Source: an uncultured Prevotellaceae bacterium
Lineage (GTDB): Bacteria; Bacteroidota; Bacteroidia; Bacteroidales; Bacteroidaceae
Direction of reading: 5' to 3'
NCBI GenBank assembly: GCA_902780635.1
Contig: CACZGH010000004.1
Span: 124,001 to 188,000 of the forward strand
DNA: 64,000 bases
How positions within the stretch are numbered: the first letter of the stretch is position 1; every line of letters starts with the position of its first letter. The notes beneath the pieces were generated by a model. It saw nothing but the letters and a program-made list of their open reading frames with translations, was not told the DNA's origin and made no database searches. Positions 43,051-51,694 of the stretch are shown piece by piece. A program made the translations under genes and the position numbers.

Positions 43051-44109
43051 ATGAGGCTGCATGTTTTCAATCCTGAGCATGATTTGGCGCTCGCTTTTGG
43101 CGGTGAGCGGTTCACGGCACCAAGGGCAGGGCGCGAGATGCGGAGATGGCTGGGGTTTCTGCCAGCCTTCTGGGCTGCTGAGGGCGACCTAGTGATGGTG
43201 GACGACGTGGAGAAGGCCGCCGCGGCTTCCGCTCCATGGTGCAGGTATCTTCCCAGTGTGCACTTTGTGCCTTCTCCTGTGAACAAGATGAAGGTAAACT
43301 TCGAAAGGGTAGACCGTGTGGAGGTGTGGGGATGGGATGCGGCGATATGTAGCCAGCTGCTAAAATCAGGAGTAGACCGTAGACTGTTGCCTTCCGAGTC
43401 ACAACTTTCGGCCATGAGACGTCTTTCGTCTCGCCAAGCCACCATAGGTCTGCTTGACGAACTGGTGAGTGAGGTGCCGGGCACAGTAGGCTGGCGCCAA
43501 GTGCCGACCTCTTTGGAGGAGGTGTATGTACTGCTTGGCGAGCATCGTCGCATCGTGCTGAAGGCTCCTTGGAGCAGCAGCGGCAGGGGGGTGAGGTATG
43601 TGGATGGCGAGATGACGGCTAGTCTGGAAGGATTTGTGCGTAACACGATAGCGATGCAGGGATGTGTCATTGTGGAGCCTTTCTATGATAGAATCTTGGA
43701 TTTCGGTGTAGAATTGGTGGCCGATGGAGAGGGTAGGACAGACTATGCCGGACTGTCGGTATTCAATACCGTCAATGGGGCTTATACGGGCAATCTGTTG
43801 CACTCGGAGCAGATGAAGACCGAGATGCTGAAAACCTATATCAATGAAAGTCTGCTGCGAGAGACGATCTCACGGCTGCAGGCTCGATTGGGCACACTGA
43901 CGATGCAGGTGTATGCAGGGCCTTTAGGGATCGACATGATGATCGTAAAAGCGGCTGACCGATATCTGCTGCATCCGTGTGTGGAGGTCAACCTGCGCCG
44001 CACCATGGGGCATGTGGCGCTCGACATCATGCGCCGCACGCAGGGCGATTTCTCGCAGATGCGGATAGCCTATGATGGGAAAGGCTACTTTTTGGAGTTG
44101 AGGAGTTGA
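43051..44109 (+). CDS. Putative ATP-grasp-like protein
   Basis: A 352-residue cytosolic protein starting MRLHVFNPEHDLALAFGG. The start follows a -7 box TATTTTTG at 43020-43027; upstream in-frame ATGs lie before the promoter. The centre has an ATP-grasp-like nucleotide loop (RRIVLKAPWSSSGRGVRYVD, near 165-185) and downstream acidic/Asn residues (LHPCVEVNLRRTMGH) that fit metal binding in that fold. Such enzymes ligate carboxylates to amines or thiols using ATP. No pathway partner is nearby. The C-terminus (YFLELRS) runs into a 9-bp AGGAGTT repeat, so the true end may once have been slightly different. Confidence 0.6.
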   Translation: MRLHVFNPEHDLALAFGGERFTAPRAGREMRRWLGFLPAFWAAEGDLVMVDDVEKAAAASAPWCRYLPSVHFVPSPVNKMKVNFERVDRVEVWGWDAAICSQLLKSGVDRRLLPSESQLSAMRRLSSRQATIGLLDELVSEVPGTVGWRQVPTSLEEVYVLLGEHRRIVLKAPWSSSGRGVRYVDGEMTASLEGFVRNTIAMQGCVIVEPFYDRILDFGVELVADGEGRTDYAGLSVFNTVNGAYTGNLLHSEQMKTEMLKTYINESLLRETISRLQARLGTLTMQVYAGPLGIDMMIVKAADRYLLHPCVEVNLRRTMGHVALDIMRRTQGDFSQMRIAYDGKGYFLELRS

Positions 44110-44147
44110 GGAGTTAAGGAGTTAAGAAGTTAAGAAGTTAAGGAGTG
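44099..44147 (+). repeat. AGGAGTTAA 9-bp tandem repeat
   Basis: Five degenerate 9-bp units overlapping the stop codon of the preceding gene. The repeat supplies its last codons. Confidence 0.85.
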
Positions 44148-44238
44148 AATAATAAAAATACATCACTTCTCTGACGAAAAATATCTTTTTTTTGCTATAT
44201 TTGCAGTCAATATCAACTACTTAATAGCTATATCTAAA

Positions 44239-45894
44239 ATGAAGAAATCACTTTTTTTACTGGCACTGTCCTTGCTTCCATTGGTGGGACTAGCCCAAAG
44301 TACTGGTTATCGTTCGCAAGTGTGGTCGCCCGACAATGGAGACGGCACCTACACCAACCCCGTCATCAATGCTGACTATAGTGACCCCGATGTATGTGTG
44401 GCGGGCGATGACTATTATCTCACGGCCAGCTCCTTCCAGTGCATACCGGGTTTGCCTATCCTGCACTCCAAAGACTTGGTCAATTGGGAGATTATCGGCT
44501 ATGCCGTGAAAGAACTGAAACCCAAAGAGGTGTTTGACCAGCCTAGCCATGGAAATGGCATCTGGGCACCAAGCATCCGCTATCACGACGGTATGTTTTA
44601 TATTTATTGGGGAGACCCTGACTATGGCGTGTTTATGGTGAAGACCGATAATCCCGCAGGTGAATGGAGTGAGCCGCTCTGTGTGATACCAGGCAAGGGC
44701 ATGATTGACACCTGTCCGCTGTGGGACGAAGACGGACGCTGCTATCTGGTCAACGGATGGGCCAACAGTCGCTCACGTTTCGCCTCGGTGCTGACAGTGA
44801 GAGAGCTCAATGCTGAGGGCACCAAGCCCATCTCCGACCCGGTCATCGTCTTTGATGGCAACGGCACTGAAAACCGCACCTGCGAGGGACCGAAGTTTTA
44901 CAAGCGTGAGGGTTGGTACTGGATCATGTGTCCAGCGGGTGGCGTGCCTACCGGTTTCCAGCTGGCCATGCGCTCCAAGTCGCCTTATGGTCCCTATGAG
45001 TCGAAAGTGGTGCTCGCACAGGGCAAAACCGAGATCAACGGCCCGCATCAGGGTGGCTGGGTGCATACTGAGATGGGGGAGGACTGGTTTTTGCACTTCC
45101 AGGATAAAGAATGCTATGGGCGTGTGGTACACCTGCAGCCGGTGACATGGAAAGACAATTGGCCCGTGATGGGTGTGGACAAGGATGGCGACTATTGTGG
45201 CGACCCTGTGCTCCGATACCGCAAGCCTAAGACACGTGCGCCTTGGAAAGTGGTCAACCCAGTGGAAACGGACGAGTTTGATGCCCCCACATTAGGTAAG
45301 CAGTGGCAGTGGCACGCCAACTATCAGCAAAATTTCGGCATGCCTACCGCTTTTGGAACGTTCCGCCTGTTCACTTTCAAACATGATAAGCAGTCTGTCA
45401 ACCTTTGGGATGTGCCCAATATGTTGTTGCAGAAAACCCCTGCCGACAACTTCACAGCCACAGCGAAGATACGTTTTACCTCGAAGGCGGATAATCAGAT
45501 GGGCGGTGTCATCATGATGGGGTTGGACTATTCGGCCCTGATGGTGAAAAGAATAGGCGACGAGTTCCAACTCCTGAGGGCCACCTGTCAGGCTGCCGAC
45601 AAGGGCAAACCTGAGACCGTCAGCGTCATCACGACCCTGAAGCCTACAGCAAAGGATGTCATCGACTACAAGCCCGGCATTCATCTTGATATTTATCTCA
45701 GAATGACGGTCAAGGCAGGAAAGTGCTCTTTCGCTTATAGTCTTGACGGCAAGAAATATCATGACGCTGGCGAGACGTTCAAAATGCGTGAGGGAAAGTG
45801 GATTGGTGCCAAGATAGGACTGGTCAGCGTGGAGCCTGACGGCAACACCGACCGTGGCTGGGTGGAGGCTGACTGGTTTAGGATTAGTCGTTAG
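44239..45894 (+). CDS. Glycoside hydrolase family 43 (xylosidase/arabinofuranosidase-like)
   Basis: A 551-residue exported enzyme. Signal peptide MKKSLFLLALSLLPLVGLAQ. A five-bladed GH43 propeller spans about 30-330: the catalytic base Asp in NPVINADYSDPDV near 46-51, the pKa-modulating Asp in GMIDTCPLWDEDG near 157, and the acid Glu in TCEGPKFYKREG near 216. A C-terminal beta-sandwich (about 350-550) of the GH43 C2/concanavalin-like type completes the active site in this subfamily. It likely removes xylose or arabinose from hemicellulose. No SusC/D pair is adjacent. A -7 box TATATTTG at 44196-44203 drives it. Confidence 0.92.
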   Translation: MKKSLFLLALSLLPLVGLAQSTGYRSQVWSPDNGDGTYTNPVINADYSDPDVCVAGDDYYLTASSFQCIPGLPILHSKDLVNWEIIGYAVKELKPKEVFDQPSHGNGIWAPSIRYHDGMFYIYWGDPDYGVFMVKTDNPAGEWSEPLCVIPGKGMIDTCPLWDEDGRCYLVNGWANSRSRFASVLTVRELNAEGTKPISDPVIVFDGNGTENRTCEGPKFYKREGWYWIMCPAGGVPTGFQLAMRSKSPYGPYESKVVLAQGKTEINGPHQGGWVHTEMGEDWFLHFQDKECYGRVVHLQPVTWKDNWPVMGVDKDGDYCGDPVLRYRKPKTRAPWKVVNPVETDEFDAPTLGKQWQWHANYQQNFGMPTAFGTFRLFTFKHDKQSVNLWDVPNMLLQKTPADNFTATAKIRFTSKADNQMGGVIMMGLDYSALMVKRIGDEFQLLRATCQAADKGKPETVSVITTLKPTAKDVIDYKPGIHLDIYLRMTVKAGKCSFAYSLDGKKYHDAGETFKMREGKWIGAKIGLVSVEPDGNTDRGWVEADWFRISR

Positions 45895-45925
45895 TAATTA
45901 GTAATTAGTAGTTAGTAATTAGGAG
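45888..45925 (+). repeat. TTAGTAATTAG short repeat
   Basis: Degenerate TTAGTAATTAG units overlapping the GH43 stop codon. Confidence 0.7.
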
Positions 45926-45968
45926 TGCCGGGTGCGAAAAGCAAAGAGCGAACTGTGAAAAGCAAATA

Positions 45969-46010
45969 AAAAGCGGGGGCTTTGGAAATCATCCAAAGCC
46001 CCCGCTTTTA
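45969..46010. terminator. Strong bidirectional terminator
   Basis: AAAAGCGGGGGCTTTGGA - short loop - TCCAAAGCCCCCGCTTTT, an 18-bp perfect stem between two convergent genes. Confidence 0.93.
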
Positions 46011-46025
46011 GGCGTGTCTTACGGC

Positions 46026-46271
46026 CTAAGTATTCATATAAACATAAATGTATGCCAAAATAACACCTACAGCAATCACTTCAAGAAGTATCATCAGCCA
46101 TTTGGAAATCAATTTGCGCCGACGAATCGACGAGAGACCGTGACGCTTAAAGCGCTCAGAACCATCTAAGTGGTGCTTGTGCTTTTTACCGCTACTACTG
46201 TGATGATGATGGTGATGACTTCCTGAACTACTTGAATGAGAGCTGCTATGTGATACTTCTTCTGAACTCAT
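46026..46271 (-). CDS. Small membrane protein with Ser/His-rich cytosolic domain
   Basis: An 81-residue protein. The first half is almost only Ser and His (SHSSSSGSHHHHHHSSSGKK) with a natural run of six His, then a basic segment (RFKRHGLSSIRRRKLISK) and one C-terminal transmembrane helix (WLMILLEVIAVGVILAYIYV). The positive-inside rule places the His region in the cytoplasm. It might bind metal, but no known family is recognised. A -7 box TAATTTTG (minus, 46384-46377) lies about 105 bases upstream. A strong terminator follows. Confidence 0.7.
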   Translation of the reverse strand: MSSEEVSHSSSHSSSSGSHHHHHHSSSGKKHKHHLDGSERFKRHGLSSIRRRKLISKWLMILLEVIAVGVILAYIYVYMNT

Positions 46272-46460
46272 TTGCGTTAATGTTTATTGATTAAGCTTGA
46301 TTGTAATTGCATCCTGACACTTCAAAAACAATGAAAACCGGTTTGCCTGTAATGATATCTGAATGCTATTAGACTGCAAAATTACAACTATTCTGCATAT
46401 TATCGCACAAAGGAATTTTAAAATTTGTTAAAACGACGGTGAGGCCAAGGGTATACAACC

Positions 46461-46498
46461 ATTCAGGCGGGAAAAGCAACTGTTTTTCCCGCCTGAAT
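46461..46498. terminator. Rho-independent terminator of hppA
   Basis: ATTCAGGCGGGAAAA - loop - TTTTTCCCGCCTGAAT, a long perfect stem just after the hppA stop. Confidence 0.92.
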
Positions 46499-46512
46499 AG
46501 ATCATTGTGATA

Positions 46513-48708
46513 TTACATAAAGGCTACTGTCAGACCAGCCATCACGATGCTGACCATCGACATCAGCTTGATGAGGATGTTGAGGCTGGGGCCAGATGTA
46601 TCTTTGAAGGGGTCGCCCACGGTATCACCCACGATAGTGGCCTTATGGGCGAAGGAACCCTTGCCACCGAAGTTACCCTCCTCGACGTTCTTCTTGGCAT
46701 TGTCCCAGGCACCACCTGCGTTGGCCATGAAGACAGCCAGGGTGAAGCCGCCTGCCAGACCGCCCACGAGCAGTCCGAGCACACCCGCCACGCCAAGTAC
46801 GCAACCCACGATGATGGGGATGATGATAGCCAGAATAGACGGTAAAATCATTTCATGCTGAGCGGCACGAGTGGATATCTCAACGCAGCGTCCATAGTCA
46901 GGAGTACCAGTGCCTTCCAAAATGCCGGCGATCTCTTTAAACTGACGGCGTACCTCTTGTACCATCTTCTCGGCAGCACGGCCTACAGCCTCCATCGTCA
47001 TTCCACAGAACAGGAAGGCTGCCATAGCACCGATGAATGCACCCACGATAACCTTGGGATTCATCAGGTTGACCTGGAAGAAGTTCATGAAGTCGGGTAT
47101 GGTAGCTTGGGAAGCACTGATGGCCTCACCTGCCACATTGGTTAGTTCCTGACCACCACGAACCATCGCAATCTTGATCTCCTCAATGTATGATGCGAGG
47201 AGTGCAAGAGCTGTGAGAGCAGCAGAACCGATGGCAAAGCCCTTACCTGTGGCAGCAGTCGTGTTGCCCAGTGCGTCGAGCGCATCTGTACGATGGCGAA
47301 CCTCTTCTCCCAGACTGCACATTTCTGCGTTACCACCAGCATTGTCGGCAATCGGACCATAAGCATCAGTGGCGAGGGTAATACCCAGCGTGGAGAGCAT
47401 GCCCACAGCAGCGATACCGATGCCATAGAGGCCGTGTGAGAGGCTGGCTGATGACAGAGAGAGGTCAAAGCCGTTAGCACACATATAGCTGAGCATGATG
47501 GCCACACCAATGGTAATCACGGGAATGCATGTAGATATCATACCAGTACCGATACCTTTAATAATCACAGTAGCAGCACCCGTCAGTCCAGCCTCAGAAA
47601 TCTTCTGGGTCGGCTTATAAGAATGAGATGTGTAATATTCGGTAGCCTGTCCGATGATAACGCCGGCAGCCAGACCAGAGATAACAGAGAAGGAAAGACC
47701 CAGCCAGTTTTCGATACCCAAGAGGTAGAGGATGGCAAAGGTGGCGATGGCGATGAGTACGGCACTGACGTTCGTTCCAAGGGCCAGCGAACGGAGCAGA
47801 TCCTTCATCGTGGCACCTTCCTTCGTACGTACGAGGAAGATTCCAAAAAGTGAGAGGAACACACCCACGGAAGCAATCAGCATAGGAGCAATAACGGCTT
47901 TGAGCTGTATTTCGATGCCTGCGACACCAAAGGCAGCAGCACCAAGGGCAGCAGTTGAGAGGATAGAGCCGCAATAGCTCTCGTAAAGGTCGGCACCCAT
48001 ACCGGCCACGTCGCCTACGTTGTCGCCCACATTGTCGGCGATGGTGGCGGGGTTGCGTGGGTCATCCTCGGGGATGTCTGCCTCGACCTTACCCACGATG
48101 TCTGCGCCCACATCGGCAGCCTTGGTGTAGATACCACCGCCCACACGTGCGAAGAGAGCCTGTGTGGAGGCACCCATACCGAACGTAAGCATAGTAGTGG
48201 TGATGGTGATGAGGGCCATTTCGTCGCCCGAATAGAAGTGGTTGAGGACAAGGAACCAGATGGCGATGTCGAGCAGACCTAGACCAACCACGGTAAGGCC
48301 CATCACGGCGCCACTACGGAAAGCAATTTTCAAACCTGCGTCCATGCTTTGGCGAGCAGCATTGGCAGTACGAGCAGAGGCATAGGTGGCTGTCTTCATA
48401 CCGAAGAAACCTGCCAGTCCAGAGAAGAAACCTCCCGTCAGGAAGGCGAAGGGCACCCAGGGGTTCTGCACGTTCAGCCCGTATGCCATGAAGGCAAAGA
48501 GGGCACACAGCACCACGAAGACGATACATACTACTCTGTACTGCTGCTTTAAATAAGCCATAGCACCTTTGCGCACATAGAGCGCAATTTCTTTCATTCG
48601 AGGTGTTCCCTCGTCGGCCTTCATCATACTCTTGAAGAAGAACCACGCCATACTCAGGGCCACAATAGAGGCCACTGGCACGAGCCAAAATACTGCTGGA
48701 ATGTTCAT
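46513..48708 (-). CDS. hppA: Membrane-bound ion-translocating pyrophosphatase
   Basis: A 731-residue integral membrane enzyme with about 16 transmembrane helices. It couples hydrolysis of pyrophosphate to export of H+ and/or Na+. The catalytic signature is KVEADIPEDDPRNPATIADN then VGDNVGDVAG near 210-235; the second metal site is in GPIADNAGGNAEM. The segment GNTTAATGKGFAIGSA has Ala at the position that is Lys in K+-independent enzymes, so this should be a K+-dependent form, possibly Na+-pumping as described for Bacteroides relatives. Pyrophosphatases of this type save energy in anaerobes. A TAATTTTG -7 box (minus, 48755-48748) precedes it. Confidence 0.95.
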   Translation of the reverse strand: MNIPAVFWLVPVASIVALSMAWFFFKSMMKADEGTPRMKEIALYVRKGAMAYLKQQYRVVCIVFVVLCALFAFMAYGLNVQNPWVPFAFLTGGFFSGLAGFFGMKTATYASARTANAARQSMDAGLKIAFRSGAVMGLTVVGLGLLDIAIWFLVLNHFYSGDEMALITITTTMLTFGMGASTQALFARVGGGIYTKAADVGADIVGKVEADIPEDDPRNPATIADNVGDNVGDVAGMGADLYESYCGSILSTAALGAAAFGVAGIEIQLKAVIAPMLIASVGVFLSLFGIFLVRTKEGATMKDLLRSLALGTNVSAVLIAIATFAILYLLGIENWLGLSFSVISGLAAGVIIGQATEYYTSHSYKPTQKISEAGLTGAATVIIKGIGTGMISTCIPVITIGVAIMLSYMCANGFDLSLSSASLSHGLYGIGIAAVGMLSTLGITLATDAYGPIADNAGGNAEMCSLGEEVRHRTDALDALGNTTAATGKGFAIGSAALTALALLASYIEEIKIAMVRGGQELTNVAGEAISASQATIPDFMNFFQVNLMNPKVIVGAFIGAMAAFLFCGMTMEAVGRAAEKMVQEVRRQFKEIAGILEGTGTPDYGRCVEISTRAAQHEMILPSILAIIIPIIVGCVLGVAGVLGLLVGGLAGGFTLAVFMANAGGAWDNAKKNVEEGNFGGKGSFAHKATIVGDTVGDPFKDTSGPSLNILIKLMSMVSIVMAGLTVAFM

Positions 48709-48843
48709 TATTGAGTAAATAAAGTTGTAATTCTATGCTTTCTTGTGCAAAATTACAACAATTTAACTAAATAATGACACGGGTAGTGGTAATTAATGTT
48801 AATATATGTATTTTTGAGTGTTAAGATGACATTATAACATACA

Positions 48844-48956
48844 AGAGGTGAGAGGTCCTTTCATACCTCTCACCTCTGACGTCTATTTTCTGAGGTCAAA
48901 TCTCTTGCCTCTCACCACTCACCTCTCACCACTCACCTCTCACTACTTACTTTAGA
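48844..48956. repeat. GAGGTGAGAGGT inverted repeat plus CTCACCACTCAC tandem repeat
   Basis: A perfect 13-bp inverted repeat (48844-48856 with 48865-48877) followed by degenerate CTCACCACTCAC/CTCTCAC units (48905-48950). It may act as terminator for the porin gene ending at 48952; the T run is weak. Confidence 0.6.
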
Positions 48957-50037
48957 ACCTAAAGTCGAGCTCCATGTCCACTAAGTTGTAGTTGTGCTTG
49001 GCCAGATTACGGTCATTGACGCGTGAATACTCCAGATGCAGCTCCAGGTTTTTCGTGAAGAAATAGTTGAGACCGCATTCAACCTGGTTGACAGATGTTG
49101 CCCAGTCTTTCTGATTGCGATAAGACTGATAACGTGCCTTGGCGTGGAGTTTACTCTTGACTACTGGCACAATACCGAACACATACCAACCGTCGGCCTT
49201 GTCACCCTTCGAGTAGTCGATCTCACGCACGTTGTTGCCTGGAGAGGCGGCACCCCAACCCTGGCTGTGGATATACTCAGCACGGAAGGTGTACTCGTTC
49301 AAGTCGTACTCGGCAGAGATGGCGTAGCGGTTTTTCTCTACATTGCGCTTCTGGCCTGTGATCGGGTCCAGCATGCCACCACGGCTACCTGTCCATCCGA
49401 AGCCACCGATGCGTACGCCCTTGATAGGCATCACCCATGCACCAGCGATGATATCCTTGCGGTTGTCGACATCCTTTTGGTTAACACCCTCACCATTGTA
49501 GATACCTACCTGATAGTGGAACAGTCTGCGGCCATTGGCATTGGGGAAGAGATCACCGGCAATCTGGATACCGATATCACGACCACCTGATGACTTCTCA
49601 CCTGTACGGTCACCGAAAGCAGAGAGTTTGTTGATTACGTCAGCATAGCCTCTCCAGCCCTGTGTGATGGGGTGGGTGGGGTTCTCATAAGTGAATGCGC
49701 GCTTAAACTGACCTGCGCGGACCTTAAATTCCGGGAATTTCCTCCACTCAGCGTAGAGGTCAACAATTTGAACTGTAGGTTGACCAGGACCGGTGGCGTT
49801 GGTGCCCTGAATTTGTGCACGCCAGTCGAATTCGCCGATCTTACCGTCAAGGATGAAACGGGCCAGACGCAGGTTAAAAGAGTTGGAGTGGTTGCCCTCT
49901 GGGTCCTGTCCCTGATACTGCAGCATGCCATATCCGCTGAATTTAATGTTGTCGTACCATTTCTGGGTTTTTTCCTGTGCGTTGACACTGAGCACGGCCA
50001 GAGCCATCACGCAGATAATCATCAGTCTCTTTTTCAT
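48952..50037 (-). CDS. Phosphate-selective porin O/P family protein
   Basis: A 361-residue outer-membrane porin with signal peptide MKKRLMIICVMALAVLSVNA. Motifs of the OprP/OprO family are seen: IKFSGYGMLQYQ, FNLRLARFILDGKIGEFDWR and the conserved FPEFKVRAGQFKRAFTYENP. It ends in an aromatic barrel signature (LDFRF). In Bacteroidetes these porins are general or phosphate/polyphosphate channels; the Lys/Arg-rich constriction cannot be checked here. It begins 35 bases after rlmD and probably shares its transcript. Confidence 0.88.
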   Translation of the reverse strand: MKKRLMIICVMALAVLSVNAQEKTQKWYDNIKFSGYGMLQYQGQDPEGNHSNSFNLRLARFILDGKIGEFDWRAQIQGTNATGPGQPTVQIVDLYAEWRKFPEFKVRAGQFKRAFTYENPTHPITQGWRGYADVINKLSAFGDRTGEKSSGGRDIGIQIAGDLFPNANGRRLFHYQVGIYNGEGVNQKDVDNRKDIIAGAWVMPIKGVRIGGFGWTGSRGGMLDPITGQKRNVEKNRYAISAEYDLNEYTFRAEYIHSQGWGAASPGNNVREIDYSKGDKADGWYVFGIVPVVKSKLHAKARYQSYRNQKDWATSVNQVECGLNYFFTKNLELHLEYSRVNDRNLAKHNYNLVDMELDFRF

Positions 50038-50072
50038 AGTTGTTGGGTTTAGGTAAATATTTAAGAAGTGTA

Positions 50073-51497
50073 TTATTCTTCTCTGGCGTCGAGACGCACC
50101 ACATTCTCCACATGTGGCGTGTGGGGGAACATGTCGACAGGCTGCACGGCGGTGACCTGATAGTCGGCGTCAAGTGCCTGTAGGTCGCGGGCTTGTGTGG
50201 CGGGGTTGCAGCTCACGTAGACGATGCGCCGTGGGTGGGCGCGGAGGATGGTGCTGATGACGTCGGGGTGCATGCCAGCGCGGGGTGGGTCGGTGATGAT
50301 GACATCAGGACGGCCGTTGGTGGCGATGAACTCGTCGTTGAGGATGTCTTTCATGTCGCCGGCGTAAAAGGCTGTGTTGCTGATGCCGTTGATTTCTGAG
50401 TTGACTTTAGCGTCTTCGATCGCCTCGGGCACATATTCGATGCCGATGACTTTTCGGGCGCTGCGTGCCACGAAGTTGGCGATGGTACCCGTGCCGGTGT
50501 AGAGGTCATAGACCAGTTCGCTACCTGTGAGTCCAGCGAATTCTCTCGCCACGGAGTAGAGGGTGTGCGCCTGGTCGGTGTTGGTCTGATAGAAACTCTT
50601 GGGGCCTACTTTGAAGCGCAGTTGTTCCATCTCTTCGAAGATGTGGTCTTTGCCTTTGAAGGTGAAGACCTGGAGGTCGCCGAAAGTGTCGTTGCATTTG
50701 GGGTTGTCGACATAGAGCAGTGAGGTGATCTGCGGGAATCGATCGGCCACCTCTTGGAGCAGCCGTAGGGCCTGTTCTTTGTCGCCGTCGGCCTCGAAAT
50801 GGAACTGCACGAGCACCATCCACTCGCCGGTATTGGAGTTGCGTATCATGATGTCACGCAGCAGTCCGTGTTGCTGTCTGAGATCGAAGAAGGTCATGCC
50901 ATGCTCGCAGGCATATTGGAAGATGAAGTTGCGGATGTCGTTGTGCAGGTCGTCCATCAGCATGCATTTCTCGATGGGGAGTACTTTGTCGAAGGCACCG
51001 GTGATGTGCAGTCCGATGGCGTTCATATTGTCGAAAGTAGCGCCGCTCTCAATTTGTTCCCGGGTGAGCCAGCGTTTGTCGCAGCATTGGTATTCCATCT
51101 TGTTGCGGTAGGCCTGGGTCTTCTTGGAACCGATGATACGGCGGAATTCTGGCAACTGTACCTTTCCGATGCGTGTCAATTGGTCGAAAACTTGCCGGTG
51201 CTTCATGTCAAGCTGTGCCTCATAGGGCAGAATCTGCCATTTGCATCCGCCGCAGATGCCGAAGTGTGGGCACATCGGGGTGGTGCGCCGCTCGCTGTAG
51301 CTGATGAACCGAATGACCTCGGCCTCGCAATAGCTATGGCGCTTCTTGCGCACTTGCAGGTCGACCACATCTCCGGGCACCACAAAAGGTACAAACACCA
51401 CCATGTCGTCGACACGGGCTACACATTTGCCCTCGGCGGCGCAGTCGGCGATGGTCACATGCTCAAAGATGGGTAGTTGCTTCTTCTTTCTTGACAT
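50073..51497 (-). CDS. rlmD: 23S rRNA (uracil-C5)-methyltransferase, RlmD/RumA family
   Basis: A 474-residue SAM-dependent RNA methylase that makes m5U in 23S rRNA (U1939 in E. coli). The N-terminal TRAM domain is at 8-62. A 4Fe-4S site is suggested by CPHFGICGGC (Cys76, Cys82, Cys85) plus a Cys further on. The SAM-binding domain has LVYDLYTGTGTIANFVARSA, and the catalytic Cys is near 430 in VYVSCNPATQARDL. The length and Cys pattern fit the RlmD branch; the related RlmC lacks part of this layout. A TAAATTTG -7 box (minus, 51531-51524) lies 27 bases upstream. The phosphate-type porin follows. Confidence 0.92.
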   Translation of the reverse strand: MSRKKKQLPIFEHVTIADCAAEGKCVARVDDMVVFVPFVVPGDVVDLQVRKKRHSYCEAEVIRFISYSERRTTPMCPHFGICGGCKWQILPYEAQLDMKHRQVFDQLTRIGKVQLPEFRRIIGSKKTQAYRNKMEYQCCDKRWLTREQIESGATFDNMNAIGLHITGAFDKVLPIEKCMLMDDLHNDIRNFIFQYACEHGMTFFDLRQQHGLLRDIMIRNSNTGEWMVLVQFHFEADGDKEQALRLLQEVADRFPQITSLLYVDNPKCNDTFGDLQVFTFKGKDHIFEEMEQLRFKVGPKSFYQTNTDQAHTLYSVAREFAGLTGSELVYDLYTGTGTIANFVARSARKVIGIEYVPEAIEDAKVNSEINGISNTAFYAGDMKDILNDEFIATNGRPDVIITDPPRAGMHPDVISTILRAHPRRIVYVSCNPATQARDLQALDADYQVTAVQPVDMFPHTPHVENVVRLDAREE

Positions 51498-51694
51498 TTT
51501 GTGTAATTCATATCAGATTTTTGCAAATTTACACAAAAAATTGGATTTTTTCAGCTTTTTGTGATTTTTTTATTGATATTTCCTGTTTTTTTGACAAAGT
51601 AGAAGAAAAGATGATAAAGAGTTCTCATTTCTTCACTTTCTGCCATCAAAAAACCCCCTCTGGTCAGAGGGGGTATGGGGAAGTGTGTCTTTGC

